A DNA stretch of 64,000 nucleotides from BOG-224 sp963783505. Lineage in GTDB: Bacteria > Acidobacteriota > Terriglobia > Bryobacterales > Bryobacteraceae. The number at the start of each line of letters is the position of its first letter. Position 1 is the stretch's first letter. Shown here one piece after another: positions 33,951 to 44,381 of the stretch. The notes beneath the pieces are model-generated. The model worked only from the letters and a program-made list of their open reading frames with translations. It made no database searches and was not told the DNA's origin. The DNA lies in NCBI GenBank assembly GCA_963783505.1, contig CAWAOP010000017.1, positions 211,347 to 275,346 on the forward strand, in the 5' to 3' direction. The position numbers and the translations under genes are program-made.

Positions 33951-35252
33951 TCAAAGCATCTTACTGAGCTGCTGTGCTGCGATCAGCAGTGGATCCCAGA
34001 CCCGAGCAAATGGCGGGGAGTAGGCCAGATCAAGCTGTTCGAAGTCATCGACGCGTAAACGCGCCTGGAGCGCGGCGGCGATCACATTGATCCGCCCAGC
34101 CGCGCCGTCTTCGCCAATCACGCATCCGCCCAACAAGCGTCGTGTGGCGCCGTCGGCGACCAGTTCGACCGACGTCATCTTCGGTCCGTAATACCGCGGC
34201 CGGGTCGGCGCCTCGATGCGAGCGGCCACCGGGCTGAACCCTTCGGCGCGCGCCTGAGCTTCGGAGAGGCCGGTGACGGCGAACGCAGACCCAAAGACCC
34301 CCACGATGGTTGTTCCCGCGATCCCGCCAAAGCGTTCGCGCTTTCCGGCGGCGCACGCGCCTGCCACGCGGCCGGTCTTGTTTGCGGTCGTCCCTAAAGG
34401 GAGCCAGGCCGGGCGCCCGGTCACAATATGCGAGACTTCCGCGCAATCGCCCGCGGCAAAAACACCGGGGAGATTGGTCTCCATCCGCTCGCTGGTGCGG
34501 ATGGCTCCCGTGCGGCCAGTCTCCACTCCGGCTGCCGCCGCCAATTCGACGTTTGGCTTGAAGCCCGCGGCAAGCACCACCATGCCGCAGGCGATTCCAG
34601 CGACGCTCGATTCGCCGATCTCGCGGACGTTTACGTCGCACCGCAACTCCACGCCGTGAGCCTCCAGGCGCTTGCGGATGGCGTCGGTGAGCGCGGGGTC
34701 GTCGCGCCGCAGCGCGTTGGCGGAGCGTTCGAGCACGGTCACCTGAATGCCATTGCGGCGGAGCGCATCGGCCGCCTCCAAACCGAGGTATCCGGCGCCG
34801 ATTACCACCGCTCTCGCCGGATGGGATTCGGCCAGGAACCGTCTGATGCGGGCGGCGTCATCCAGCGTGTGCAGCGTGAATACGTATGGCCGATCCGCGC
34901 CGGCCAGCCCCGTAGATACGCAGCGGGCGCCGGTGGCGATAATCAGGCGGTCGTAGCGCACCCGGCCGCCCGAGGCCAGCGTCACTTCGCGGCGCGCGTG
35001 GGAAATGGCGGCGGCGCCATCTCCCGTCCGCACATCGATCCTGCGTTCCTTGCGGAAATACTCCGGCGTGTGGACGATCAGATCGGCGGGGTGGCTCACG
35101 CGGCCCTCGATCGCATACGGCAGCCCGCACGCCCCGTAAGAAACGGCCGGACCCTTCTCCAAAACGACGATTTCCAGGCTCTGATCCAGCCGGCGGGCGC
35201 GTGCGGCGGCGCTCATGCCGGCGGCGTTCCCGCCTAGGATCACTAGCGCCAT
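33951..35252 (-). CDS. CoA-disulfide reductase-like FAD/NAD(P) oxidoreductase
   Basis: A 433-aa two-dinucleotide-binding flavoprotein. The FAD motif is at the start (LVILGGNAAGMSAAARARR). The redox Cys is in SYGACGLPYAIEG, as in CoA-disulfide reductase and NADH oxidase/peroxidase. The NAD motif is AVVIGAGYLGLEAADAL, and the second FAD motif is GVFAAGDCAEVSH. The dimerisation domain follows to the end. It starts 6 nt after the STAS gene stop. Whether it reduces CoA disulfide, oxygen or persulfide cannot be told. Confidence 0.87.
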   Translation of the reverse strand: MALVILGGNAAGMSAAARARRLDQSLEIVVLEKGPAVSYGACGLPYAIEGRVSHPADLIVHTPEYFRKERRIDVRTGDGAAAISHARREVTLASGGRVRYDRLIIATGARCVSTGLAGADRPYVFTLHTLDDAARIRRFLAESHPARAVVIGAGYLGLEAADALRRNGIQVTVLERSANALRRDDPALTDAIRKRLEAHGVELRCDVNVREIGESSVAGIACGMVVLAAGFKPNVELAAAAGVETGRTGAIRTSERMETNLPGVFAAGDCAEVSHIVTGRPAWLPLGTTANKTGRVAGACAAGKRERFGGIAGTTIVGVFGSAFAVTGLSEAQARAEGFSPVAARIEAPTRPRYYGPKMTSVELVADGATRRLLGGCVIGEDGAAGRINVIAAALQARLRVDDFEQLDLAYSPPFARVWDPLLIAAQQLSKML

Positions 35253-35258
35253 GGGAGG

Positions 35259-35678
35259 CTACTCATCCTCCTTCTGCATCGCGCGGACGAAGTCCAGGAC
35301 ATCGAAGCTCTTGACCAGGCGGCCGGGGTAGAAGCTGTTTACGGCATCGTGCTCGTCCGTAAATATCTCGAAGATCGTAGCCAGCTTGGTCATCACCAGA
35401 AGCTCGATGTGACGGCGGGTCAGATGCAGCAGCTTCACGTTGCCGCTATTCCTACGCAGCGAGGTAGCGCACATGACCAGCGCGCCCAGGCCGGTGCTAT
35501 CGATATAGTCGACGCCTGCCATGTCGAGCACGATGCTTCGGCCGTTCTCGCGATTCAGCGCGGAGACCCGCTCGCGCAGAGCGGCGGCTTCCGGACCGGC
35601 CGTAATCCGTCCCTTCAATTCCAGAATCGCTATGTCTTCCAGTTCCCGGTGGTGAATATCCAGCGCCACAGCTTCCAC
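35259..35678 (-). CDS. STAS-domain anti-anti-sigma-factor-like protein
   Basis: A 139-aa SpoIIAA-like protein. The phosphorylatable serine is in GVDYIDSTGLGALVMCA, and the beta strands before it (AILELKGRITAGPEAAALRE) fit the STAS fold. The tail beyond the domain (about residues 110-139) is longer than in SpoIIAA. No partner kinase is close by. The gene is 6 nt upstream of the flavoprotein, so the two share a transcript. Confidence 0.85.
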   Translation of the reverse strand: MEAVALDIHHRELEDIAILELKGRITAGPEAAALRERVSALNRENGRSIVLDMAGVDYIDSTGLGALVMCATSLRRNSGNVKLLHLTRRHIELLVMTKLATIFEIFTDEHDAVNSFYPGRLVKSFDVLDFVRAMQKEDE

Positions 35679-35738
35679 CTTACCAAGACCCGTACGGGCC
35701 TTGCCGCCCTACAGTTCAGTCAAGTTCTTGCCGATTCC

Positions 35739-36167
35739 ATGGTCATGACATCCACGACCACCGCCATTTTCCCATGGCGAGATTCGTACAGCGTGAGGAT
35801 TCCGCAGATCGACGAGCAGCATAAGCGCTTGATAGCGCTGATTAACGACCTGCACGCCGCCATGCTGGAGGGCAAAGGGAGAGAGACTTCCGTCGAGATC
35901 ATCGAGGAACTCGCGCGCTACGCCCGGAACCACTTCACTTACGAGGAGGGGATACTGGCGCAGCGAAGATATTCGGACCTGGCCAACCACCGCGATGCCC
36001 ACCGCATCTTGAGCGCCCAGGTCGAGCGGCTGCGAAGCGATATCGTGGGCGGGCGGCTGTCAGTCACGCCGGAGCTCATGCGCTTCCTTAAGGAATGGCT
36101 GGCCAACCACATTTTATCGGCCGATATGGCCTACGCCCGCGAATTGGAGCGGCGCAACGCGGCCTAA
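35739..36167 (+). CDS. Bacteriohemerythrin
   Basis: A 142-aa oxygen-binding di-iron protein. The metal ligands can be placed in IDEQHKRLIALINDLH, RNHFTYEEGIL, NHRDAHRIL and the late LANHILSADMAYA. It starts at ATG 35739 (35745 is also possible); no clear ribosome site is seen. It is divergent from the STAS gene by 60 bp. Roles in oxygen sensing or storage are known for the family. The 36168-36329 gap has no gene. Confidence 0.88.
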   Translation: MVMTSTTTAIFPWRDSYSVRIPQIDEQHKRLIALINDLHAAMLEGKGRETSVEIIEELARYARNHFTYEEGILAQRRYSDLANHRDAHRILSAQVERLRSDIVGGRLSVTPELMRFLKEWLANHILSADMAYARELERRNAA

Positions 36168-36329
36168 CTCGCGTGGATCCAGGGGATTCAGGGACTGAGA
36201 ACGGTGGGACATCGAGAGTGGCGATGAGGCTCTGTGCCGGCGGTAGCTCGGAGCCCGAGCGGCGGAGCTGTGCTCGTGGTCGACTTCAGGGGTGCGGTTC
36301 GCTCGATGCCCCCGCACCAAGCCAGTCGC

Positions 36330-36939
36330 TTACGCCCGCGTATCGATTGGCGCCGGATGCTGGGCTTCGTAGGCGGCGATGTTCGCCTCGTGCTGAAGAA
36401 TGTAGCCGAGCTCGTCGACGCCATTCAGTAGGCAGTGCCGGGCGAACGGGTCGATGGGGAACTCGACCTTCCGTCCGCTCGGGAGCGTGAGCGTCTGCGC
36501 GGCCAGGTCGATCTTGACCTGCGCGTTCGGGATCGGCGGCCACGGCGGCGAATAACTCGCCGTGTGCGTCGGCGGGGACGACTACGGGAAGCAACGAGTT
36601 CTTCAGGCTGTTCTGCTTGAAAATGTCCGCAAAAGAAGTGCTGATCACGGCGCGGAATCCGAACTGGGTCAGCGCCCACGGGGCGTGTTCGCGCGAGCTT
36701 CCGCAGCCGAAATTGTCTCCCGCCAGAAGGACATAGGCGCCTTGGGCCTGCGGTTGGTTCAGAATGAAATCGGGCTTCGGCCTGCCCTCGGCGTCGTAGC
36801 GCCAATCGTAGAAAAGCTGGTCCCCGAGCCCCACCTTGGAAACGGTCTTCAGGAAACGGGCGGGAATGATCTGATCGGTATCGATATTGTTGACCGGCAA
36901 CGCCGTCATTCGGCTCTCGAACGAAGTAAACGGTTTCAT
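36330..36939 (-). CDS. leuD: 3-isopropylmalate dehydratase small subunit (frameshift near 36528)
   Basis: Small subunit of isopropylmalate isomerase. The N-terminal part is intact (NNIDTDQIIPARFLKTVSKV, GDNFGCGSSREHAPWAL). After PVVVPADAHGELFAAVAADP one extra base at about 36528 shifts the frame; removing it gives NAQVKIDLAAQTLTLPSGRK, FARHCLLNGVDELGYIL and a natural TAA at 36330. The restored length is about 202 aa, which is normal. AGGA lies 7 nt before the ATG. Likely a sequence error because both parts are conserved. Confidence 0.92.
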
Positions 36940-37052
36940 AAACAATCCTGCGGCTCCCAACTCTCTCTTCTGACTCCCAACTCCCGACTCCTAGTGGTCC
37001 GCGGCTCTAATGACATGCATTATCGGTTCGCCGCCGCACTTTCTGGCGGCCC

Positions 37053-37154
37053 GTGGAGCGAGCCTCCGGCTTGCCACGTCGGCATTCGTGCCGACGTTTC
37101 GGCGCCCGATGCCGGCAAGAATGCCGGCATGGCAGGCGTAGACGCCCACTCCAC
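37053..37154. repeat. Palindromic intergenic repeat (GTGGAGCGAGCC family), copy 1
   Basis: A 102-bp element between leuC and leuD. The left end GTGGAGCGAGCCTCCGGCTT is an imperfect inverted repeat of the right end (CGCCCACTCCAC). Internal palindromes include GTCGGCATTCGTGCCGAC. A relative lies at 57295-57403. Confidence 0.75.
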
Positions 37155-37233
37155 GGCGCGCTCGATAATCGTCGTTCTGCCTGCCGCACTGCGCCAGCTC
37201 CTGGCTCCTGACTCCCGGCTTCTCCGAAACCAG

Positions 37234-38634
37234 CTATAACATCGTCCTCACATCCGTGACCACGCCGGTGACGGCGCAGGCCGCGGCAGTCAGAGGGCTT
37301 GCCAGGAGCGTTCGCCCGCCCGGGCCTTGCCGGCCTTCGAAATTGCGATTGCTCGTCGACACGCTGTATTGGCCCGGAGAAAGCTGGTCGCCGTTCATGG
37401 CGATGCACATGGAGCATCCCGGCTCGCGCCAATCGCATCCCGACTCGCGGAAGATGTCCACCAATCCCTCGGCGATGGCCTGGCGCTTCACTTCCTGGGA
37501 ACCCGGCACAACCAGAGTCCGCACATTCGGACTGACTTTGCGGCCCTTCAACACCTTGGCCGCCGCGCGCAGATCGGCGATCCGGCCATTCGTGCAGCTC
37601 CCGATAAAGACCACATCGATGGGCTGCCCCAAAAGCGGCTTGCCGCCTTCGAGGCCCATATATTTCAAAGCCCTGGTGAGAGATTCCCGCTGGTTCGAGT
37701 CGGAGACGCCCGAAGGGTCGGGGACAGGTTGCGTAACCGCTACGCCCATTCCGGGGTTGACCCCGTACGTGATCATCGGTTCAAGCGAATCCGCGTCGAG
37801 CGTTACGCTGCGGTCATACGCCGCGCCAGCGTCAGTCGGCAACTGCTTCCACCGCGCCACGGCCTGCTCCCATGCGGCCCCGTGAGGAGCATGAGGGCGG
37901 CCATAAAGGTATTGGAACGTGGTGTCGTCCGGGGCCACCAGTCCGGCGCGCGCGCCGCCCTCGATGGACATGTTGCACACGGTCATGCGCTCTTCCATGC
38001 TCAGCGCACGGATCGCCGGGCCCGTGTATTCGAACACGCAACCCGTCCCGCCGCCTACGCCGATCTTAGCGATCAGCGCCAGAATAATGTCCTTTGCGGT
38101 GACGCCCGGGCGCAGTGCGCCATCCACTCGAACCTGATACGTCCGCGACTTCCTCTGCAAGAGGCACTCGGTGGCGAGCACGTGCTCCACCTCGCTGGTC
38201 CCGATGCCGAACGCGAGCGCCCCAAACGCGCCGTGCGTAGCCGTATGGCTATCGCCGCAGACTACGGTCATGCCGGGCTGGGTGAGCCCGAGCTCCGGGC
38301 CGATGATGTGCACGACTCCCTGCCGGTCGCTGTGGATTCCAAGACAGCGGATGCCGAAATCCGCGCAATTGGTTTCCAGTTGCGCGAGTTGGCGCGCCGC
38401 GATCCGATCCACAATCGGCAGCGATCGGTCCGTCGTCGGGATGCTGTGATCCGCGGTTGCGATGGTCAAATCCGTCCGGCGGACCTTGATGCCGCGGTCG
38501 CGCAGTCCTTGAAACGCCTGCGGGGACGTGACTTCGTGCACCAGGTGCAGGTCGATAAAGAGCAGCGCCGGCGCTCCGGCCTGCTCGTGGACCACGTGGG
38601 AATCCCAGAGTTTTTCAATGATGGTACGGGGCAT
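37234..38634 (-). CDS. leuC: 3-isopropylmalate dehydratase large subunit
   Basis: A 466-aa aconitase-like enzyme that, with LeuD, isomerises isopropylmalate in leucine synthesis. The 4Fe-4S cysteines are in FIGSCTNGR and EPGCSMCIAMN. Substrate-binding motifs such as VVCGDSHTATHGAFGALAFG are intact, as is the start MPRTIIEKLWDSHVV. It lies 295 bp before leuD because a repeat is inserted, and 118 bp after leuB. Confidence 0.97.
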   Translation of the reverse strand: MPRTIIEKLWDSHVVHEQAGAPALLFIDLHLVHEVTSPQAFQGLRDRGIKVRRTDLTIATADHSIPTTDRSLPIVDRIAARQLAQLETNCADFGIRCLGIHSDRQGVVHIIGPELGLTQPGMTVVCGDSHTATHGAFGALAFGIGTSEVEHVLATECLLQRKSRTYQVRVDGALRPGVTAKDIILALIAKIGVGGGTGCVFEYTGPAIRALSMEERMTVCNMSIEGGARAGLVAPDDTTFQYLYGRPHAPHGAAWEQAVARWKQLPTDAGAAYDRSVTLDADSLEPMITYGVNPGMGVAVTQPVPDPSGVSDSNQRESLTRALKYMGLEGGKPLLGQPIDVVFIGSCTNGRIADLRAAAKVLKGRKVSPNVRTLVVPGSQEVKRQAIAEGLVDIFRESGCDWREPGCSMCIAMNGDQLSPGQYSVSTSNRNFEGRQGPGGRTLLASPLTAAACAVTGVVTDVRTML

Positions 38635-38752
38635 AACTTTACGCTATCAGCTATACGCTATCCGCTGTCCGCCGGCGGCGTTGCGCCGAGTGTCGCCAAG
38701 TATAAACGCCGCCTTCGGATAGCGGAAAGCGGAGAGCGGAAAGCCGTTTTTC

Positions 38753-39838
38753 TCACCCAATCGCGGCGCAGACTGCTTCGCCAACCTGTTCCGTGGTCGC
38801 GGGCGCGCCCGAAGGCCGCAAATCGGCGGTCACCTTGCCGCTGGAAAGCACGGCTTCCACAGCCGCTTCCACCGCCGTGGCTTCCTCTTTCAGACCGAAA
38901 CTGTATTCCAGCATGGCCGCCACGCTGCCGATCGCTCCGAGCGGATTCGCCTTGTTTTGGCCGGCGATATCGGGCGCGGAGCCATGTACCGGCTCGTACA
39001 AGCCGACCCAGGCGCCGGACGGACGCTGCCCGCCGAGCGAGGCCGACGGCAACATGCCGATGGACCCCGCAAGCACGGCGCCTTCGTCGCTCAGAATATC
39101 GCCGAACATGTTCTCCGTGAGCACGATATCGAACCGGCGCGGATTCAGCACCAACTGCATCGCGCAGTTGTCCACCAGAAGATGATCGAGGGCCACGTCC
39201 GGGAATTCGACGGCGATTTCCGTCACCACCCGCCGCCAGAGCTGAGAGTTTTCCAGCACGTTCGACTTGTCAACGGAAGTGACCTTCTTGCGGCGCGCGC
39301 GCGCCAGGCGAAACGCCATGCGGGTTACGCGCTCGATCTCCTTGCGCGTATAAGTCATGGTATTGACCGCCCGCGTCTCCCCGCCGTTTTCGAAAATCCC
39401 GCGCGGAGTTCCGTAGTAGATCCCGCCCGTCAATTCGCGGACGATGATCATGTCCGTGCCTTCCACCAGGCTGTTTTTCAAAGGCGACGAATCCAGAAGC
39501 GAAGCGTAGGCGCGGACGGGCCTCAGGTTGGCGAACACGCCCAATGCCTGGCGAATGCCCAGCAGCCCTTTTTCCGGCCGCTTGTCGGGCGGCGCGTTAT
39601 CGAACTCGGGAAGCCCGACGGCTCCCATAAGAGTGGCGTCCGCATCCGCGGCCAGCCGCGAGGTCTCCGGCGGTAAAGGCGAGCCGGTCTTGTGAATGGC
39701 GACGCCCCCGAGCAAACCTTCGTTCAGAATAAGCTCGTGGTTCCAACGGGCGGCCACGTGGCGAAGCACGCGCACGGCTTCGCGCGTTACTTCCACGCCG
39801 ATGCCATCGCCCGGAAGCGTCAGTATGTTCAGTCGCAT
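38753..39838 (-). CDS. leuB: 3-isopropylmalate dehydrogenase
   Basis: A 361-aa NAD-dependent enzyme that oxidises and decarboxylates isopropylmalate. It starts MRLNILTLPGDGIGVEVTRE and contains the substrate loop DNAPPDKRPEKGLLGIRQAL, KSNVLENSQLWRR, the metal-binding NMFGDILSDEGAVLAGSIGM and YEPVHGSAPDIAGQNKANPL. The ATG is 2 nt after the leuA stop. The 38635-38752 gap holds a partial inverted repeat (CGCTATCCG). Confidence 0.97.
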   Translation of the reverse strand: MRLNILTLPGDGIGVEVTREAVRVLRHVAARWNHELILNEGLLGGVAIHKTGSPLPPETSRLAADADATLMGAVGLPEFDNAPPDKRPEKGLLGIRQALGVFANLRPVRAYASLLDSSPLKNSLVEGTDMIIVRELTGGIYYGTPRGIFENGGETRAVNTMTYTRKEIERVTRMAFRLARARRKKVTSVDKSNVLENSQLWRRVVTEIAVEFPDVALDHLLVDNCAMQLVLNPRRFDIVLTENMFGDILSDEGAVLAGSIGMLPSASLGGQRPSGAWVGLYEPVHGSAPDIAGQNKANPLGAIGSVAAMLEYSFGLKEEATAVEAAVEAVLSSGKVTADLRPSGAPATTEQVGEAVCAAIG

Positions 39839-39840
39839 GT

Positions 39841-41022
<1,182 letters not shown>

Positions 41023-41064
41023 TTCGCCGGAGTCGCATAGAATTTGAGGCGGGCGATCCGGCTT

Positions 41065-41102
41065 GTGGAGCGGCGGACCGCTCATAGGGTCCGCCGTTCC
41101 AT
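41065..41102. repeat. Hairpin in the leuA leader (GTGGAG repeat family, short form)
   Basis: A 9-bp perfect stem (CGGCGGACC and GGTCCGCCG) with an 8-base loop, flanked by GTGGAG on one side and TTCCAT on the other. It lies in the leuA leader about 45 bp before the start codon. The flanks resemble the palindromic repeats at 37053 and 57295, so it may be a shortened relative rather than an attenuator. Confidence 0.5.
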
Positions 41103-41254
41103 AGGCCGAGATTCGGCTCGGCTGGATCTTCACTCGAGCGGTAACCCAAGTCGAAGAAACGCTTCCGAGCTGCGACCGTCGGGTAGCGGTTAGCCGCCTG
41201 CCGGTCAATAATCCATATCTGCATTATGGGGGCCCGAATCCAATTTAGCAAATT

Positions 41255-41278
41255 TATAATTCTAACAGCAGCTATTAG
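41255..41278. promoter_or_regulatory. Divergent leuA/lysR promoter region with LysR-type palindrome
   Basis: CTAACAGC-A-GCTATTAG (41262-41278) is a 17-bp palindrome with one mismatched pair, fitting a LysR-type box. It abuts TATAAT (41255-41260, plus strand, toward the regulator) and overlaps TAGAAT (41264-41259, minus strand, toward leuA). Binding there would affect both promoters. Confidence 0.55.
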
Positions 41279-41301
41279 CAGGTGTTATACTTGCGTCTGC
41301 C

Positions 41302-42171
41302 ATGGAACTCTATGCCCTTGAGGTGTTTCGGACTGTAGCCTCCGAGAAGAGCTTTTCGCGGGCCGCGGAGAAGCTCTTGCGCACGCAGCCGGCGGTATCG
41401 CTCTCCGTGCAGCGGCTGGAGCAGGAACTCGGCGAAAAACTCATCGATCGCACCGGACGGGACCTCTTGCTCACCGACGCAGGCCGCGTGGCGCTCGATT
41501 ACGCGCGCCGCTTCGAGAGCCTGCACCGCGAGATGGAGAACTCGATGGGCGAGTTGCGCGACAATTCCGCGGGCACGCTCGTGATCGGCGCCAACGAATC
41601 CACGTCGCTCTACCTGTTGCGGCACATCGAGAAATATCGCGCGCTGCATCCCAAGCTCAAGGTTCAGGTGCGCCGCAGCCTTTCCAGCCGCATTCCGCAC
41701 GAATTGTTGGACGGCAACCTGGAGCTGGGCGTGATCAGTTACGATCCGGGCGACGAGCGCCTGAAGTCGAAAGTGATCTATACCGACGCCTTGGCCTTCT
41801 TTGTTTCGCCGCGTCACAAGCTGGCCCACCGGAAAATCGTCTCGATCACGGAACTGGGGGCCGAGAATTTCATCGCCCATAACGTGGTTTCGCCCTACCG
41901 CGACACGGTGCTGCGCGAATTCCAGGCGCGCAAAGTGCCGTTGCGGATGGACGTGGAGATGCCCACAATCGAAACCATAAGAAAGATGGTGCAAGCCGAC
42001 ATGGGCGTGGCCTTCCTTCCGAGAATGTGCGTGGAACAGGAGATCGAACAAGGCCTGCTCCGCGAAGTGAAAGTGAAGGAGCTGCACGTCGAGCGGAAAA
42101 TCCGCCTGATCTATCCCACTAAGCGCGCCCTCAGCCACGCAGCGCAGGCGTTTTTGGAGGTGGTGGGATAA
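41302..42171 (+). CDS. LysR-family transcriptional regulator
   Basis: A 289-aa regulator. The N-terminal winged helix is typical: MELYALEVFRTVASEKSFSR, then AAEKLLRTQPAVSLSVQRLE, then LGEKLIDRTGR. The effector domain starts near residue 90 (GTLVIGANESTSLYLLRHIE). It is divergent from leuA across 279 bp that contains a LysR-type palindrome, so control of leuABCD is the natural guess. Relatives regulate amino acid or sulfur genes. The 42172-42447 stretch after it contains nothing I recognise. Confidence 0.88.
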   Translation: MELYALEVFRTVASEKSFSRAAEKLLRTQPAVSLSVQRLEQELGEKLIDRTGRDLLLTDAGRVALDYARRFESLHREMENSMGELRDNSAGTLVIGANESTSLYLLRHIEKYRALHPKLKVQVRRSLSSRIPHELLDGNLELGVISYDPGDERLKSKVIYTDALAFFVSPRHKLAHRKIVSITELGAENFIAHNVVSPYRDTVLREFQARKVPLRMDVEMPTIETIRKMVQADMGVAFLPRMCVEQEIEQGLLREVKVKELHVERKIRLIYPTKRALSHAAQAFLEVVG

Positions 42172-42447
42172 GGAACCCGCTGCCGGCGTCTTCAGTATTC
42201 AAGGTGCGCGTGCCAGTCCGCTGGTTCTCGCCCTGCGAAAGGCGGCGCCTTTCTATGACGGTGAAATCTGGGGACGGGGCCCGCGCAGATCCGGAAAAGC
42301 CGTGGCGGAGCGAGATGTAAAGTCGCATCGGGAATACTGCAATTCGCCACTGGCCCAGTTCGGCGCCCGAGTGCAGTGGAGCTTGCAGGTGTATACTTTC
42401 AGCAGCCGACGGAACGATCAGGACGCGCCGGATCGGGAGAAGAGCCG

Positions 42448-43002
42448 ATGCCGTGGATTGACCTATTGGACCAGGAGGATTTGCCCGCTGCCGGCGAGCC
42501 GGTAACGGCTAGCGCCAAGGTCTTCAAGCGGTGGATGGCGAAGTGCGGGTACACGGAGGCCACCGCCAATCCGAACCAGGAAGTGTTTTTCGTGGCGACG
42601 GGCACGCCGATTGAAGCGGAGGGGAAGAAGATCACTCCCAACTGGCACATTACCGCCATGACGACGCTGCGGGACGGCGGCGATTGCCGTAATTTCCACT
42701 TCAAGATCGAGGTGGCCAAGGAGAAATCGCATTACTGGCATTACGTGATCTACCGCGACACAGCCACGGGTAGCTTCCACTGGGTGGGAGACCGCGGAGA
42801 CAATGCCAACAACCAAGGCGGCGGCGGGGCCTCGGGAAGCGTGCTCGCTCTGGCGGCGAATCTCTCGCAAGTGGAGTCCACCGCCCGCGCCCTGCTGATG
42901 GACGACAAGATGAGCAAGAAGATCCAACGCAGAATCATCGTCGTGCTGTCGAAGATGGTTACGGCTGGGGAAGCGCACTACGGCAACCAGCGGCTGGACT
43001 GA
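42448..43002 (+). CDS. Hypothetical protein
   Basis: A 184-aa soluble protein starting MPWIDLLDQEDLPAAGEPVT; GGAGAAGAG precedes the ATG, which fixes the start. It has a mixed alpha/beta N-terminal part (VFFVATGTPIEAEGKKITPN, HITAMTTLRDGGDC) and a glycine-rich turn (NNQGGGGASGS). A helical, basic C-terminus (MSKKIQRRIIVVLSKMV) follows. I do not recognise the family. The next 184 bp are non-coding. Confidence 0.6.
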   Translation: MPWIDLLDQEDLPAAGEPVTASAKVFKRWMAKCGYTEATANPNQEVFFVATGTPIEAEGKKITPNWHITAMTTLRDGGDCRNFHFKIEVAKEKSHYWHYVIYRDTATGSFHWVGDRGDNANNQGGGGASGSVLALAANLSQVESTARALLMDDKMSKKIQRRIIVVLSKMVTAGEAHYGNQRLD

Positions 43003-43186
43003 TGACGCCGTTATTGTGGAGGTTCCCACCTGCTGTCATACCGTTTCCGGATTCAAGGCAGCGAGCGGGGGGGGCGCTATTGTTCGGGAACCGGCAGCAC
43101 GTATATCCTCTAGTCCTTGATTTTCATATACGCCGGCGCCGGCTTCGTCAATCAAGGGTACAGTTCTAAAAGGAGGTTGGCCCCAA

Positions 43187-43690
43187 GTGTTCACCATGCC
43201 ACTAACGCAAATGAAGCTGCGGACCAAAGAGCTTGAGTCCTCATACGGAGCGTCCTATGGAGAGGTCAGGAAGTGGAGCCCGGCCCTTCGTTCCTACCAG
43301 AAGTTCCACCAAGGGTGGGACCTGGAGGCGCTAGCTGGTACTCCGTGCTATGCCATTGCTGACGGCGAAATTACTCACGTCGGAACTCACGGGCAATGGG
43401 GACATAATTTGGTGCTTCAGTTTTCAAAAAGCGGGCGCGGCGGCGTTTCGCCTGTGGACGCACTATGGGCTTTCTACGCTCATCTGTCCGGCATCCTGGC
43501 GCCTAAAGGCGCACTGGTCCGGCGTGGTCAGATTATTGCACTGACCGGACATACAGGAAACGCTAGCGCCTCCGCTCCGCATCTTCACTTCGAGATTAGG
43601 AACACCCCGAATCCCAGCCCCGGGCTTGGATCAACGGGCCGACTGGATCCGGGGACTGTTCTAGGTTACGAATACCTCGTCTGTAGCTGA
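43187..43690 (+). CDS. M23 family metallopeptidase
   Basis: A 167-aa LytM-type zinc endopeptidase that cuts peptidoglycan cross-bridges. Zinc ligands are in FHQGWDLEALAGTPCYA and in the catalytic HLHFEIRN near the end; the YAHLSGILAPKGALVRRGQI block is typical. AGGAGG at 43171-43176 lies 10 nt before GTG 43187; ATG 43196 is also in frame. There is no obvious signal peptide, which is odd for a wall enzyme and hints at a mobile or phage-like origin. Confidence 0.82.
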   Translation: MFTMPLTQMKLRTKELESSYGASYGEVRKWSPALRSYQKFHQGWDLEALAGTPCYAIADGEITHVGTHGQWGHNLVLQFSKSGRGGVSPVDALWAFYAHLSGILAPKGALVRRGQIIALTGHTGNASASAPHLHFEIRNTPNPSPGLGSTGRLDPGTVLGYEYLVCS

Positions 43691-43819
43691 AACTCCGCCG
43701 CGCCCGGCGTGCGGAGCGCTGACGAGAGACGGTCCTCAGAAGGATTCGTTGCAGTCCATTCGACCCTTGATTTCCATTCACGAAAGAGGACGAAAAGGTG
43801 TCGGACACTTTCCGCCCCC

Positions 43820-44338
43820 ATGCCGTTCCTGAATTCGCTCAGCCTGGGCAGGCCTGGATACGAATTGGTCAACGACTCAAACCCCGACTGGAACCAGGCA
43901 TTGCCGGAGGCGCGGGCATTTGCGGAGGCGCGCGGCGCCAAAACGATCCTCGTGGATGAATACGGTTACTCGGACCCAGCCGTGTACGTCCCGCTAGCGC
44001 GCTTCTGGGACTGCCAGCAGCCGTCGCCGGCCGATTCCGGTTTGTGGGCCGTGGTCTCCGCCAATATGATCCTGGAATCTCACAACTGCCCGTGGCTCCT
44101 GCGGTTCCCGCATGAAACCCTGGCCGGCGGCAGCATGTACGCCTTTCATCTGCCGGAGACCCTCCCCGCGGCGGGTTCGACCGGCGGCCCGCCGCTTCGC
44201 TTGGCATGGCACAATTTCGCCGGCTCGCCCGCTTCCTGGCCCGATGCGCGGCTCCTTCTCTTGCGCGGCGTTCTCCACCCCGACGAGCTTCCCGAAGCTA
44301 TCCCGACTTTCGCACTTCGAGCCATGCGAGGCGCCTAA
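43820..44338 (+). pseudogene. C-terminal remnant of a membrane glycosyltransferase (ArnT/PMT-like)
   Basis: A 172-aa fragment resembling only the tail of a polyisoprenyl-linked sugar transferase: YELVNDSNPDWNQALPEARA (compare the family DSNxDWGQDL motif) and ILVDEYGYSDPAVYVPLARF. The many membrane spans that should precede it are missing, and it is followed directly by a broken insertion sequence. I read it as a decayed gene end. The family call is moderate. Confidence 0.5.
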
Positions 44339-44368
44339 CTCTCGAAGAATCAGTCCGAGCTATCGAAA

Positions 44369-44381
44369 GGTCTTCACCACA
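44369..44381 (+). repeat. Direct repeat flanking the IS element, left
   Basis: GGTCTTCACCACA occurs here and again at 46230-46242 in the same orientation, on either side of the transposase. It could be a target-site duplication; the transposon ends themselves show no clear inverted repeats. Confidence 0.4.

Noticed and set aside
37327..39120. A 597-codon open frame on the plus strand opposite leuC and leuB
   Set aside because: It is antisense to two certain genes, has no family features and shows the Arg/Ala/His-rich composition of a shadow frame in G+C-rich DNA.
41023..41254. A T-box or leucine attenuator in the leuA leader
   Set aside because: The only strong hairpin matches the end pattern of dispersed repeats, and I found no Leu-codon-rich leader peptide or T-box sequence.
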